The position numbers and the translations under genes were made by a program. Below, piece after piece: positions 1 to 14,100 of a DNA stretch of 64,000 bases. The stretch covers positions 32,197 through 96,196 of the forward strand of contig JAPYMA010003046.1 in the NCBI GenBank assembly GCA_035041965.1, read 5' to 3'. The DNA comes from Anisakis pegreffii (Eukaryota; Nematoda; Chromadorea; Rhabditida; Anisakidae). The notes beneath the pieces are model-generated. The model made no database searches. It was given only the letters and a program-made list of their open reading frames with translations, and was not told the DNA's origin. Position 1 is the stretch's first letter, and each line of letters starts with the position of its first letter.

Positions 1-56
1 CGTTATCAATGTTGTATATGAACAAATGAAAATTTCTTATATATTTTCCAGAATGT

Positions 57-830
57 AAAGAATCTGGGAGATTAGATTTTGTGAAAAAATCACTATGTTT
101 CTAGGCAAACCTGAGGACAGCGTTAATTTGAGGATGGTGACCCTGATACTACTAAATTAGTATACAGATTGATCAATAGAAACACAGTGTATTGAAATGA
201 GCACTGCTGAGCATGTGAGATGCCTTCAGATAATCAACTATCTCTCTACTGATCGACCTGCATATTACTTTAACAGTATCAGGATCACCATCCTCAGACT
301 AAGGATCTCCTCAGGTTTTTCGAGAAACAATGCGATTTTTTTACACCACCGGATTTCCCAGACTCTCTACCTTCAGGATAGTATACATATTGATGGGCGA
401 TTTTGTTTATTCGAAGTAGGATCGATCATTTTCTGAAGCCATCTCACGTAACTACGACGTCAATTCCTATACAATGTATACGCATCGATCAACGTGAGCA
501 CGAACCAATTCCAGAATCACCATTCTCAATCTAACGGTACTCCCAGGTCTGCATGACAACATCTCTTATTCTCCAGAACCTCTAGTTCCAGAAAAGTAAA
601 TGTACTGCTGGGCAATATTGCTTGCATTCAGAGAAACGGGCGATCTTCTGAAATTATCTTGCCTGATCGGCAACGCTGTATCTCTGTTGGTCATTATGTA
701 CAGTGTGAACATGTTCGAACTATCGGTGTTCTCAACATCTATTTGTCCAGTAACATGGTGATTTCTTCACACCATCGGATTCCTCGACCAGATTCTCTGG
801 TTGGTGGAAAAGATCTATTTCACGATTCCA
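57..830. repeat. Dispersed repeat, inverted and multi-copy at left edge
   Basis: Two halves of the same degenerate sequence lie head to head. Plus-oriented material at about 57-190 (AATCTGGGAGATTAG, then GGCAAACCTGAGGACAG, then GAGGATGGTGACCCTGATAC) is matched, reverse-complemented, at about 223-440. Further reverse copies of the same modules follow at about 495-640 and 745-830. The same modules recur in plus orientation at 34.44-34.99 kb. No coding capacity is seen, and the short ORF at 197-436 is a by-product. It is probably an old non-autonomous element or decayed satellite; I do not recognise the family. Confidence 0.65.
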
Positions 831-1686
831 TTTAAGCAATAAATGAAGTGTGCTATTCGAGAAAAACATTCAGCAGAATTTGGGAATCAGCTAGCAAGGG
901 TTGATGACGTTTTAAGGACTACATTTTATTTGATGTTTTGGCCTTCTACTCTTCGGTTCATTTTTGTCAGTAAAATTTTCAGTGAATTCTTTTACATTGA
1001 TTCGTTGTGAGCGTTTAGCAATCATGATGCTTTTATGTTGAATGCATATGATGATCGTATCAGACGCAACAACAGTTGACAAATTAATTAAATTCATTCA
1101 AACAAAATAAACTGATTCAAAAATTGTTTCAAACATTCTCGGAACATTGAACGTAAAAAATGAACGGGAGATAATGAATAGATTTTGAAGGGAAGTGACA
1201 ATCAAAAGATTGAGGATGAAGTTCACTGACAATAAGGATAATATTAGCAATGACGATAATAATTCTAGTCATGATGATCTTAAAAGCAATAGCCGTGACG
1301 TTAAGAATACCAATAAGCATGATAAGAAAAACGATAAGGGTCGAAACAATAGATGACAGTAATAATCATAATAATAGCCACAACAGTAACGAAAATAAAC
1401 AAATTTTGTAAAACAGGTTTGAATTAAAAAAGAACCGAGTAGATGCTGCACATTCAATCAGATGCGATTAGATGCTAAAGTATAAAATACATTCGTACAC
1501 AGATGCAGTTGTGATCATTACGAATCGAACCACGTCCATCATGCCAACTCCAAATAGATATCATTTTGTGACACTGCCTTTACTCGACTACCGACAGAAT
1601 CTGATGATGTATTCACGTACTTTTGACACAAATGCATCCTGAAGTTTTATCATTTTTGAACGCCATTTTATAACATTCACAACCGG

Positions 1687-3168
1687 TCATGCATATTTCA
1701 TAAAGATTGGCTCGAATTCATTGCTGAAACTTAAAACTACGATGAGTGCTTGATCAGTTTTGTGAAGTGAAACAAAATCACGAAAAGAATTAACCCTATT
1801 CGTAGACCACTGCTGTGCAGCTTGCGCGTTCAATGCGTCGTCGAAATCAATCAGATCCGTGAATAAACTGTCTAGTCCAAGTATCACATCAATCAGTCTT
1901 CTTGTTGGCATCCACCCTTTATTATTCTTGTTTATTATCATAATCAATTATTGAACTAGTGTGGTGTGGCGATGGAAAAAAAGTCGAGGACAAAATTTTG
2001 CGGTCGGGGACCCCGAAAATGCGATCGGCTCGAAACCAATTGGTGACGGAGTCCCCGAGATTCCTCAATCCACACATCACACTATATTAAAGTACCAGTA
2101 CCACCCACTCTCTCTTAGGTATTCATCATTTTCATAATCATTATACCATCACTTAATCCCATCCCCATCAAACCACACTATTTCGCCATCACTCGTGACT
2201 GTATGCAGTTTCGTTCAGTCAAAATTTTCAGTCGAATACTTCTCAGGATCTATTCCGTTTAGTCAACGATAAAAGAGAGGTTCAATGAAACAGAGATGAA
2301 AGAACTCGGACCATAACCGTCAAGACTGTTTTGACGTAGCAATGAAAGACAAATGGCACCATCCTCTGTGATATTCGGATGCCACACACGTGTTAAGCAC
2401 TTCACTACCGGGGGAACGTTGTTGTATTCTGGTGGAACGTTTATAGAGAACTTGAATGATCCTCCCTTCAACATTCAATCATTTCTTCACAAGTACACAT
2501 GCGAACACTTTTTCCAACAATTTGATTCAAAACCGATGTTTCTTAGAACGTTACCCATATATTTTTGATTGAAACTGGCAGAATTGTCCGATCAGACGAT
2601 GGGTTCATTTCGATCACTTAATTGAACGAACTTTCATTCACTCGAATCAAATAGACAAAGAGATCTAAAATGAACCTTATAAATTCCTTCAGATGGCGTC
2701 ACCGTTAATTCCATCTGATGAAGAGCTGATGTTGATGGAAAATGAAGTTTACAAGTTGTCATTTTCTTCAGACTCGATTCCAGTTCTTGTATTTCTGAAA
2801 GTAGTAACGTATGATAAATCCAACAATATACTGACTTATGCTACGATAATACAAAGGTTAACATAATGTATTATAATGCTGAAAATAGCAGTGACATCAG
2901 CAACGCCGATCAATTTTGGGGTTCATCAACATCTTCCTCCTAGAACTCTCACTATGCATACTCTACTGGCATTGAGTATTAATGTAATGCTCAACAAGGT
3001 AATTTCAAGAAGTGACCGGCTCATAACTGCATCCGAAAATTGAATACCTTAACGAAATTACAATCACAAAATACCTTGCGCTAGCAGCTTGTCTCTAATT
3101 GAAATGCGTGTACCCAAGTAGGCTTTGTCTTCATCAACACCATTTATTCGTTTCTGGAGATTGAGCAT
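1687..3168 (-). CDS. ubc-12: NEDD8-conjugating E2 enzyme, UBC12-like (4 exons)
   Basis: E2 enzyme that accepts NEDD8 from the E1 on a catalytic Cys and passes it to cullins. Exons on the minus strand: 3168-3075, 2794-2676, 2465-2312 and 1916-1687. Phases agree at every junction (1, 0, 1). The N-terminus [10 protein letters not shown] followed by [13 protein letters not shown] is the UBC12-type extension that docks on the E1. The UBC fold follows: [34 protein letters not shown], the HPN motif (residues about 100-102), catalytic Cys about 110 in [11 protein letters not shown], then GWMPTRRL and [19 protein letters not shown]. The start follows a good outron acceptor (cut at 3184/3183), giving a 15-nt leader. 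The last exon is uncertain: read through it gives 198 aa; a 45-nt intron (donor GTGATT, acceptor CGTAG) would give 183 aa, nearer the family length. Introns 2 and 3 end in AAG. The E2 identity is secure. Confidence 0.9.
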
Positions 3169-3182
3169 TTTCAGTGGTTAAA

Positions 3183-3184
3183 CC
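3183..3184 (-). promoter_or_regulatory. Putative spliced-leader acceptor for ubc-12
   Basis: On the minus strand GATGATTTCAG ends at 3184 and is followed by 15 nt and then the initiator ATG at 3168. A TTTCAG this close upstream of an ATG, with no in-frame upstream exon found, is typical of a nematode SL trans-splice site. Confidence 0.5.
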
Positions 3185-5078
3185 TGAAATCATCAATATT
3201 GTCTAAAGAACTTCAAAAAACAAAATCACAGTTCGACTGAACGATAACCATTTCTTCGAATAATTATAATCAATATGAATGAACACACTTGCAATTGCAA
3301 CATAACTATTTCACATGAACTCGCAACGACATCTATACTGAGAATAAACTGATACATTTGATGACTTCGGGTGATTCAAAATAACCATTCAACGACTGAA
3401 ACGCACCCAGAAAATTACAAATAAGGTCGATAATGTAAGATCTCTATTTATCGATCTCAATCAAATCTGCGAAAATACTTCAAATCCACATATGCATTCA
3501 AAACCTTGCTCTAACACCGTCAGACTAGATTCAGTAGCATCGTGAATCAGCTGTTACGAGCTCGAACATGAAAATTTTTCAGTTAAGCTAATTATGATCA
3601 CTCAATTTCCTACCTAATACATATAAACTTATTCACAGCACCCAACAACAAGCCAAAACATTTCCCAAATGATCGATCGATAATTTTCAAGAAGAATTCG
3701 CCGCAAACATCTATTGGTACTATCGAAGTTCACTGATACTATCAATGCCGAGCACATGATTGCTTATTTCGCTTCCTTAAAATGCCCACAAACGTTTCGC
3801 TTGCGAGCTCAGTGTCGAGAGTTTCATCACGCCAGCACACTGAATTTCAAAATTAGATCCTCAGGTTACCGAATTCGGATCACATTCACGTGTGAGAAAT
3901 GCTAAAACTCATCCGCGATAAAAGATCATCGCGAAACCAGTTCCGAAAGAGATTTGCACCGATTCTAATCGAACGTAATAGACAAAGCGTGGACACGATA
4001 ACACACACTTGCTTTTCTTTCACAACATTACAAAATGATGCGAAATGTTAAGCATGGCAATGAGAGAGACAGAATGCGCGAAGTGTGCACAAAAGATGTG
4101 GTGCAATCAGGATAGAGAAGAAATGAAATGAATCTGAGTGCATCGCAAAAGAATTCATCATATTTGAGAGATGAATTCAAAGAAAAGCAACAAACAGGCA
4201 AGTGTGTTGTGTGCCTGTCACACAATAAAATCACTGAAGCAGTTGTTTCAGTGCAGACAGACAGTCATACATTCATGAAACCTCGTTTTTCTTATGGCAA
4301 CCTCGGCAACGTGCTCGCATGGAACGGTTTCCGTTTTGCCAACTTAATTTTTTCAACATTTTGATTATTGCTTTGCAGTATCAATTATTTACAACGTAAA
4401 AATTCAGATGGTTTAATTGCAATTCAAATCGTTTGTTGGGAAAAGCATTTGAATCTGTCGAAAATTGGAATCAAATAATAAATTGCATAGGATGGCTAGT
4501 TTCTTTGGGTAGTAAACGTGATTTTATTGAAGTTTACAATTCGATTAGTGACGTTATACAGAAATCATGTTGTTATAATTACAGTCGTAATGTTTGTTTC
4601 GATCATGTTACAGTTACAGTCGTTTCGTATGTTCTCAGCTTATTCATTCATGACGTTTTTGAATAGGCAATTGACAATGATTACACGCGTTTTTATAAAT
4701 TCGACTCGATTTTATTGTTAGTGTAGGGATGGTTTGGGAATTTTGAATGTTCGATTGAATGACTGCCTTGCATTTGATACGTGGAAATGACGATGCGCTG
4801 ACTAATGGAATTTCTAGCAAGAAATAATTCAATAATTGGTTGAATACATGGCACATGGCACTTTATTCGTGGCCATTTGGACATCGACTGGTTGTTTTGT
4901 GAATCGCTGTGAGCCATCGGCGGAATGATTATTTGATTAGGGTTATGAATATTTGTTGGATGTAAATAAACGACGATTCAATTTCAATGAACGATCGTCG
5001 TTCATTGAAATTGTTCGTGAATCATCGTTTGATGAATCATCGTGCAATGAAATTGTTCGTTAGCGAAATGCATTTCAG
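3185..5078. other. Divergent intergenic region between ubc-12 and the ABCA gene
   Basis: No supported exon was found on either strand. Because the flanking genes are transcribed away from each other, the promoters of both should lie here. The short ORFs (for example 4128-4364 plus and 4693-4917 minus) lack splice context and recognisable domains. A perfect hairpin lies at 4979-5013, next to direct repeats of GAAATTGTTCGT at about 5005-5062. Confidence 0.5.
4979..5013. repeat. Perfect 15-bp inverted repeat upstream of the ABCA gene
   Basis: Arm CAATTTCAATGAACG (4979-4993) and its exact reverse complement (4999-5013) are separated by 5 nt (ATCGT). Related half-sites (GAAATTGTTCGT, GAATCATCGT) are repeated up to 5062. 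It lies about 110 nt before the ABCA start codon, so it could be a promoter element or a remnant of a small palindromic repeat. Confidence 0.6.
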
Positions 5079-5079
5079 C
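5078..5079 (+). promoter_or_regulatory. Putative spliced-leader acceptor for the ABCA gene
   Basis: GCATTTCAG ends at 5078, 46 nt before the chosen ATG at 5125. No in-frame ATG intervenes. The pattern fits an SL acceptor. Confidence 0.45.
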
Positions 5080-5124
5080 TGGCAGTCTTGAATTGGCTGT
5101 GTCTTGATTGGGCGATCGTCACTT

Positions 5125-8100
5125 ATGGAGTTCTTCACTCAACTACGATTACTGCTCTGCAAAAATTTGCTCATTCTATGGCGAACCAAATTCAAGACAG
5201 TTGCTGAAATTGTGGTCGGTCTGCTTGTGTCAGTTCCGGTCGTCAGTATTATCGCTGACGTGAGTGATTTTTATTTGATCTCTTTTTTTTCTGAATTGGC
5301 CATTCTTCAACAATCTGTTGTTGATACATTCATACATATGCATTTAAATTGTTCAACTGATAGCAATGATAAGAACTGTTTTCGATACTATCATAAGCGT
5401 TATTCTCATCATTAGATGATTAAATATGACGAATCAAGCATTCTGATAGAAAGAGCCAATGCAAACAATAGCATCATAACATTTTGTTGATCAATTTCGA
5501 AAGTTATATCCTTGATAGGTGAGCCCTCAAAAGTTTGCATTGAGAACTAAATTTGTGATTAATTTAGTTTCATTAATTTTCGAATGACGAATCATTTCAG
5601 CATGCGACAAGTCAGAAAATGCCGGAGCAAGAGTTTGATTCGTTCAGAGTTAGTGGCGATTGGCGGGATTTGAATCGTCGTTTAGGATACTTGAAGACAA
5701 TCAATTCATTCTATTGTGCGAAAAATAAATATATTGGTATCACATTCAGGTAGAAACCGACTTAAAGTTCCATTTCCTCTTTCTTCATTTGTTTATTTTT
5801 CATCTGTTCTTTTGTTTTTCTTGTGTTCATTTCGTAGCCATCGGTTGAGAGGAAATATGTCGAATTAGTTTCTGAAGTAAAATGGCAGATGTTCAGATCG
5901 AATCGCGGCAAAAAAAATTCGCGATGAAATTTTATTTCCTCCACTTAGAATGAAGCAACAAGAAATGTTCTGGTCTGAATGTGATCTGACTTTTGCATTC
6001 CGATTGAAGCTGTCTTTGTGTAAATTTGGAAAAGGATGGGCAGTTTCATTTTTACTGTACGCATTGAATGTTCAGCTTTTGAAACATCCGATGAAATTGT
6101 TCTAAGTTTCAGACCAAACGTAAGTATTGGTGAGACACAACGGTTTTCGGATGCTCTCCAAACACGATACAATAATTCAGCGAGTGGCGCATTCAATATA
6201 ACTGTGAAAATATTCAACTCTGAACAAGACCTCAATCGTGTGCTCATTGATGATCTCAATCGTACAACTGTGTTCATGAAGGATCTCAATCGTACAGTAG
6301 AGTGTGGTTCATATATGGGTAAGTCATTTGAGTTTTGAACTTTCAACAGTCAGCTCGACTCTCATTTTCAGCTGATAATAATGTTGGATTTACACTCAAA
6401 TACATTTAGTTAAGAATATCTCGTTACAAAAACAGAAATTCAACCGTACGATACTCTAACCGTAACTTGAATCGTTTCTGTGCAACACCTTTCTCAATTT
6501 TTTTAAGATCATTTTCGCTTTATCTAATCCAATCATATACTGAATCTATCGTTCTGTAGTGAGTCATGAAGATGCTTAGTTGTTGGTGCATTTGGTGAAA
6601 TTCAGTCGTTGAATTGAAAAAATTCAAGTGAAATCAGATTCTGAATTGTTGTTGATTTATTAGTAAGAGAACACGTTGAATTTACTCGTTGAATAGCAAT
6701 TCAAATGATGTATAATAATTGATAGAGTGTTTAAGGATGATGGTACCTAATAAGGAATCAAGTATTTTAGAAATATATGTATTGAAGTATTTGTTGTATT
6801 TGATTTAAGAGATCAAGCGTTTAGAAATGTACTTCGATGACGTGGTGTTTATGTTTAGGTGGTATTATATTCAAAAGGTTCGATCTGATGAACAAACGTT
6901 TGTCATATGCGATCCGATTGCATGATGAGATTGGATTGCACAGGAAATGGGACACGGATGACGAGGTTTGGGTTAAAGGCGGTCCTTTTACGATTCTTAG
7001 CGACTTGAATTTAGTACCGGGACAACCGAATTATTGGTCAACGGGTTTTATTTCACTACAGTTCGCAGTTGATTCGTTATTTCTGCAGGTCAGCTCTAAT
7101 TTCAATTGCTTCTGATAAACATTTTTTGGTTTATTATAAAATTTACATCGTTCTGTGACTAGCTGTAGTTCATAAATTCACTATTTCGTTTATTTCTTCA
7201 CTGCTTGTTTACTTGGTTCGTTGATTTCACTTACCGTTAATAAATTTAATGTTCGGTGATTGAATGTCTGAATCGTAAATTCAGGCAGTAAAAGGATGGC
7301 AGGCTGACGATAGTTCAAGCTTTCGTTTATTACTGCGACGGATGCCTGAAGCAGCGTATTTCGAGAAGAGTGTCATGAACTTTTTATTGTATTTGGCATC
7401 CTTTTGGCCACTTATCGCAACATTGAGTATCAACTTCACGGTGGCGATTGTCTCGTCAGAAAAAGAATCTGCGGTCAAGGTTCGAACATTCGTTTCATCG
7501 AGGACTTTGCTATTATATTTCATTAGTTCAATGATGAATATTTCATCAGTTATATGTGATGTTAACAGTTATCCACAAATAACTGAAAACTTACTGTTCT
7601 TTTGCAGCGATTTATTAAATTAGACGGTAAATGAAATTTAAGAAAAGTCGCTAAAATTAATACTTGCTTAAAAATTGTTCGTAATTGTTTAGAAGTCTCG
7701 AAAATTATTCATTTATTCAATGATTGATAATCATTTCTCAGTTTTTCGTTTATCTATTAATTTGTTTATCCTTGTCACTTCATTTCAGACCTATTTGACA
7801 GTGATGGGTTTACGTTCGTCGGTGTTTTATACGTCGCATACGATTATCGCTTTTATCAAAATTTGTATTATTATTTTACCGAGTGCAATTATCCTTCTCC
7901 CAGTACTTATGGTTAGTTTATGTTCATTCTCTTAGCAATTTCAAATCTTATGTGTTCGAATGAAGTAAGCAAACAGTCGTTCAGCATCATGCACAATTCG
8001 AATTCTCGATGAGGGCAGTTCGAATGTGCGTTTTGTATTTCTCGGAACCATTTTGTCTTCAGTGGTCATTTTGTTTTCGTTTTTTTTGATTGCTTTATAA

Positions 8101-11100
8101 TATGAAGAAATTAACTCGTGCTTGTTGTATGTTAACAGTAAGGCGGTTGAAAATTTCAAAAAAATACCGACTGTTGAATGTGTTTTGTGAAATGAACATG
8201 TCTCTGTCAATTTCAGACCGTATCGCCGAGTCTTTTCTTATTCATGACACTGCTTTATTGCGCAGGTGCAACAACTTTTTCCATGTTTATCACATCCGTA
8301 TTTCATACTTCTGCGGGCGCGTTGAAAGGAGTGAACCTCCTTTGGGTGATTAGTTTTGGTTAGTTTCTGATCGATATTTTCACTCGTCGAGCGCTCATTT
8401 ACAACGTTCATTCACTCAGCTCCTAGACTGATCATATCGTTTAGTCATTGATAATTCACCTTCTTTCCAGCATTATCCTCGTTTGTACCATCGCCGAATC
8501 ACGTATTCTTATTGCTTCTGTGCTCACTGCATGTCAACTGTGCCCTGTGGAATGCAATCGTAGCAATTCAAGACTATATGAATAGAGGTGTGTTTTTTTG
8601 GTAGTTGTGTTCATTTTTTTCGATAGTCATTTGTCATTCTTGCAAGAATTTTTGATTTTTTAACGGATTAAAAAAGAATTTATTTAAAAACAGTTATCTA
8701 AAGAACGACGAATTGTGTGTGCTGCATCTGTTTTTGTGAGCATTTTATACGTTCTTCGATAGAATTTTTGAAATTGGACGATAGAGGTTGGTGTGTATGA
8801 GTTCGGTGGTAGTGTAAATGACTGCTTCAGATATGGAGTTGAATTGGTCGAATTGTTTCGAAGGTTCAACGCAAACGTTTTCGTTGGGATTGGCGTTAAC
8901 AATGATGGTCGTTGACATTTTGTGGATGTGGTTACTGACAATTTACTTGGACCACGTTTATCCACCTAATCAATTGCCTCGAAAACATCCACTTTATTTT
9001 TTGGTATGTTTTCGTAGCGTAACTCAATCATTTTCATTATGTTCATATAAATTCCAAAAATTTTTAGGGTTTTGTTTTTCGTTCATCCGCTCAGAGTATT
9101 TCTACCACTTTCACTTTCTTATTCGTATTCTCTACGGGAATTGATTTTTTGATTTTTATATTTCACACGGAATCATCATTCATTTGGTTTGCTTATTATC
9201 AAAAAATTTTTGTGCACAGTACCATCTGCTGGTTATCAATTTTAAAATGTGCTATCAAAAGAAAACAAATCAACGTTTAGGAATATTTATCAAAAATGTG
9301 CAATAAATTTGTTAATTTTGCCGTAAACTTTTGCAATGGTAAACAAATTTTGAAGTGCTGAATGGAAATGAAATTTTCTTTCAGCCGTCGTGGATGTTTG
9401 ATCCAGAGTCAGAGAATGAGAAAGCGATAGATTGGGACGAAACGGATATGGAAAATGAGAATATTGAGGCTGAAGATGGGAGACTGAATAATGAAGCTGC
9501 AGATGTGGAAGTAAGACATCTCACGAAAATATACGGATTGAACCGAGCCGTTGATGCGCTCTCGTTCACTGCATATCGCGGAAATGTGTGTTGTTTTCTG
9601 GGTTTCTCTGCAATTTTTTTAGAGACTTTTTCTCGAGATTTATGTGCGCATCGTCATTTTGTATTAATATGTCCATATTATTCGTTTTTTGAAAGATTTT
9701 CTATCATTTATTTCACGTTTAAGTTGAAAGATTAGTATTGCGTGGATGAGAAATAATTTTTGAAACTGAATAAGAATCGTTTTCTAATTCACAGGTAACA
9801 GTACTTCTTGGCCATAACGGAGCCGGTAAAAGTACAACATTTTCGATATTGACCGGACTGACAAATCCATCGGCTGGATCAATCCGGATCTGCGGTACTG
9901 ATCTGAATCCGACCACGCTGCGACTCTGCCAAAAGAATATCGGATTCTGTCCGCAGTACAACCCGTTATTTAAACTGCTGACCGTACGAGAACATCTGCA
10001 GTTGATAAGGAAACTGAAGAATAATTCGGACGATTGCGTTGATGAGCTGATTGATGAATTGCAGTTGCATGATAAAGCCGATATCGTGAGTTGTTTCATT
10101 TCTTACACCGTTTGCGGTCATTCTCATTAGCAGTTTGCGGATGTATAATCATTTTCACGATGTATAATTTGTTGTATTTTCAATAACGAACTGATTTCAA
10201 AGAGTTCAGTGTGCACTCATTAAAGCAAAACTTGTTTTTCATACTGCGCCAGTTGTGGTGTTCATTCGGTATAAAATACTGAAATCACGCTTAGTTTCGA
10301 TTTTGATGCCGAATTCCTTCTGAATCATTTATAAAAATTAACGTTTTTCGATAGAAACTTTTTCACAGGATAAATCATTTTCATCGTAAGTTCCTCTGTC
10401 TTAGTTTCAGTTCATATTTAAACATTTCCATTGTTTTGTGTGTAACTCGAATGGGTGAATACGTGTCTAATATGATATGGTTATAGTTATCAGAGAACCT
10501 AAGTGGCGGAATGAAACGTAAATTGTGTGTTGCGATGTCATTAGTTGGTGGTAGTCGGGTGGTTCTGTTGGATGAACCTACAGCCGGAATGGATCCTGGA
10601 GCGAGACATCATGTTGAGGAATTACTCGAAAGATGCAAAACTGAACGGTAGCGCACTATTTTACTCTTAACTTTTGTTTGCGTTTTTGAAATGAGTCTGA
10701 ATTTGCTCGTCATTTATCTTTTGTACAAAAACTTAGAAAATATCGATTGTTGAGGTGATCTTAGCATGGATATTCAGTCGTCATATTATGTTGTGTGTTT
10801 TGCAACAGTCATTTTCTTAATATTTTCAACATCTTCAAGTAAAATGTTGGAACATCGAACACTCGAAACAATTTTTCTGTTTTAATGAGTCAAATCGAGC
10901 GGCTTCCAGGATCGCTACTGTTTTGAAATTAATATGTTGGCTGTTGGGGGAGGGGGAGGGGGGCAAAAGTTGATATACAATTTGAAATCTTTTCATTTTA
11001 TTACATTTAAGTTGTGTGTTACACTCAAATTTATTTGTTACACTTACATTTATCAGTTCAACGTCGTCACTGCTAGAAGTAACTTTCGTCAAATCATAGA

Positions 11101-14100
11101 TAAGTTGAAACAAATCGCACCTTACCAAATGATTTTATCGTACCTATTTTTGATCTACCATCATGTGTACAACATTCTGTGAAGTGATCATAAATGATTG
11201 CAGAACAATTCTACTGACAACGCATTTTATGGATGAAGCAGACGTGTTGGGTGATCGCATTTCAATAATGGCCAAGGGAAGGCTAGCGTGTGCGGGCACT
11301 TCGGACTTCTTGAAAACACGTTTCGGTACTGGTTATCTGTTGGTAATTGCACTGAATGTACGTTGATTCCACATCTGTTTTGTATCAGATTGATTCGCTG
11401 CCATTAGTTCCTTCAGCTGAAATCAAAATTATGATAATGTGATGGGATATTGCAGAATTATCCATTAATATTTTCATTAAATCAAGGAGGTGAGCGGACG
11501 ATAAACAGTGAAATTGTTCCATTGATATATCGTGAATAGTTCGTCGAAATTTAATAATATCTAAACTGAGATGTCCATTGAATAGTATGCATACTTTTGA
11601 TTTATAAGTAGTATAATTTTGAGAAGATAGAGGCGTTCAGTAGTGCCGAGTTGTGGTTTGTGAGCAATGTGATTTTGAAAGAAGAAAATTTCAGGATCGT
11701 CGATCTGTGCCGAATCGTTTGGATAAACTGATGAAAATGATTCGAACGTTCGTCGAAAATGCACAAATCCAGTCGGCGACGGCGCAACAAATAACCGTTC
11801 TGTTGCCTGTTGAATATAAACCGAAGTGAGTGAATATTCAGCATTTTGAAATTTGTCGTTTAGCCACTCACTGATACCATTATGTTGGATTGTTAATTAT
11901 TGTTTCTTTCACGACTATTGCTTGATGCAAGTACGTTTATTGTTTTCATTTTTTCCTTATCAAGACATTCAAAACTTTTGAATATTACCATTCATTTGAG
12001 TATGTGGATACTCCATTGACTCTTCGCTATGCAACCTAGAAATGGTACGTTTTCAATTTAATTCTTTTGAATATGATCATTATTGTAGTGATTACTGTAG
12101 TGAAGAGGCATGATGAATCTTTCAGATTTTCACAGTTATTTGCACAACTGGAAGAAAGTGATGAAGAGTATGGTGTGAGTTCGTTTGGTGTATCGTTGAA
12201 TACTTTGGAACAAGTGTTTTTGAAGTAAGAATTGGATAATTTCTTTGATATTTATCATATTCGTTCTTGAGAGAGCTTTGGATTGCGATTATACTTATGA
12301 ATAATCACAGAGTTGGTGAAATGGCTGAGCCGAATACACGAGGCAAAGATACAGTTGATATGGCGAGGAGACAAGCTGCACAGATATGTGATCAGTCAAA
12401 CAGTTAGTCACAGTTTGAATTTTTAATTCACACTCTCTCTTCCGGATCGTTATTGAATGCTTTATTTGGAGAGTATTTGTCGATCTCATGTAACAGCTGA
12501 GGCTGTCATCTGTAGAAAAATAATAGAATTGCGTTGATCTAACTTCACTCATTTATCAGTGTTATTCTATTGTTACCGATCGTTTTTGTCATTGTTATCG
12601 ATATCATTTTTATTATCATCCTTAATAACCACTGTTAAACGCCCAAATGTTTGTTTATTTGCAGAGTATAGGAGTGGTGTGTCGATGCTGTTATGGCAAC
12701 TGTGTGCACTATTACGAAAACGTCTTGTGTGCACTTTGAGATTATGGTCACGACTGATCCATCAGTTGTTCATACCAGTATTGCTCTTAGCCGTTTTCGC
12801 GTACTTATTGAATAGACCGCCGAAAAGAGATTATGATAAAGGTTTTCATTGCATCATATTCTGATTTTTATTGCAGACCGATGTCGGTCATTTCAGAATT
12901 GAAGCATTCTCACAGTTACTTGATTTCGAATTCGAGTTCACGAGTCATTGATAGGTATTTGAAAAGCAATTTCGTGAGCCTTTAAATATGGTCTTTTGCA
13001 GAAGTGGTAATGAACGCGGGTCAATTAGCTCCATCCATAATACCTCTGCAGTTTAGAGGTCAGCTACCTGGCTTCTCCAATAATGTAACTCGTATTGTTA
13101 ATGCTATACCGGATTATACGATACGCGCAATACCGGCCGAAGATGATATGTCGCGTGTCATTATTGACACTCCGAAGGTAATTGCCTTCAAATTACTCGT
13201 TTATCTCTTTCATATTTTTATCGGTGTATCTTTTGAATTGTGAATTCAATTTAAGGTTTTACCGCCGTTAGGTGTGGCAATCGTTGCGGAGAATCGAACT
13301 GCAAACCAAACATCCGTAGAAGCGTTTTTCAACGCGAAAGCACGACGCGGTCCTGTTATCGCGTTGTCATTAGTGAGTAACGCTCGACTAGGCATTGATC
13401 CGGGTAATTCATTCACTCTCTTCAAATTATACACTTTTCTTTTAGCGATGAGAGATTTGTTTTGCAGCAGCTAATTTTCATGTTATCCGACTAGACTTTT
13501 AAAGAAGGGGAATTTGTTTCGTTTCGTTTTGAAGGGAATCGAATCTGTTTCGTGCTGTAATTTCTTAATTAATTGTGTTTTCAAAGTTATATGAACGTAG
13601 TCGAATGTCATCTTTTGAGCATCATCACCTGCAAGTAATTCTGGCTTAAATCTTCTCACTTTTTGTTTTTTGCACACTTTCGCTCAATGTTGATCGCAAA
13701 AAATTTTCTCCATATATGATTGGGGAAGTAAAAAATGCTATGATGTTTATAGTGTAATATGAAAAGTGTTATTTCAAATGCTTGCTTTCTTCAAAATTTG
13801 AAAAGAAAATCGTTCGTCGTCATTAAACTATTCAGCAAAAAGTATTTGGGTGATTTAATCGGTCAATGATTAATAGGAAATTGCAGATTCAATAGTTGCG
13901 TCGTTGTATCCATATGAAATTGAGGATTCACCTTTTGCCGGAGGCTTACCAGGTGGCATTCAGTTAGCAGTGGTTTCACCCATGATTTTATTTGTTTTCT
14001 CGTTGCTCACCTGTGCGTTCGTGATGTTGCCGATTGATGAGAGAGTGTCGAATTTCATGCATCAGGTTTCAATTCCGTATTGTTTTTTTTTCCTTGCCAT

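Noticed and set aside
12897..12954. Candidate extra ABCA exon between exons 17 and 18
   Set aside because: Including it breaks the phase of exon 18, whereas joining 12841 to 13002 keeps the frame directly.
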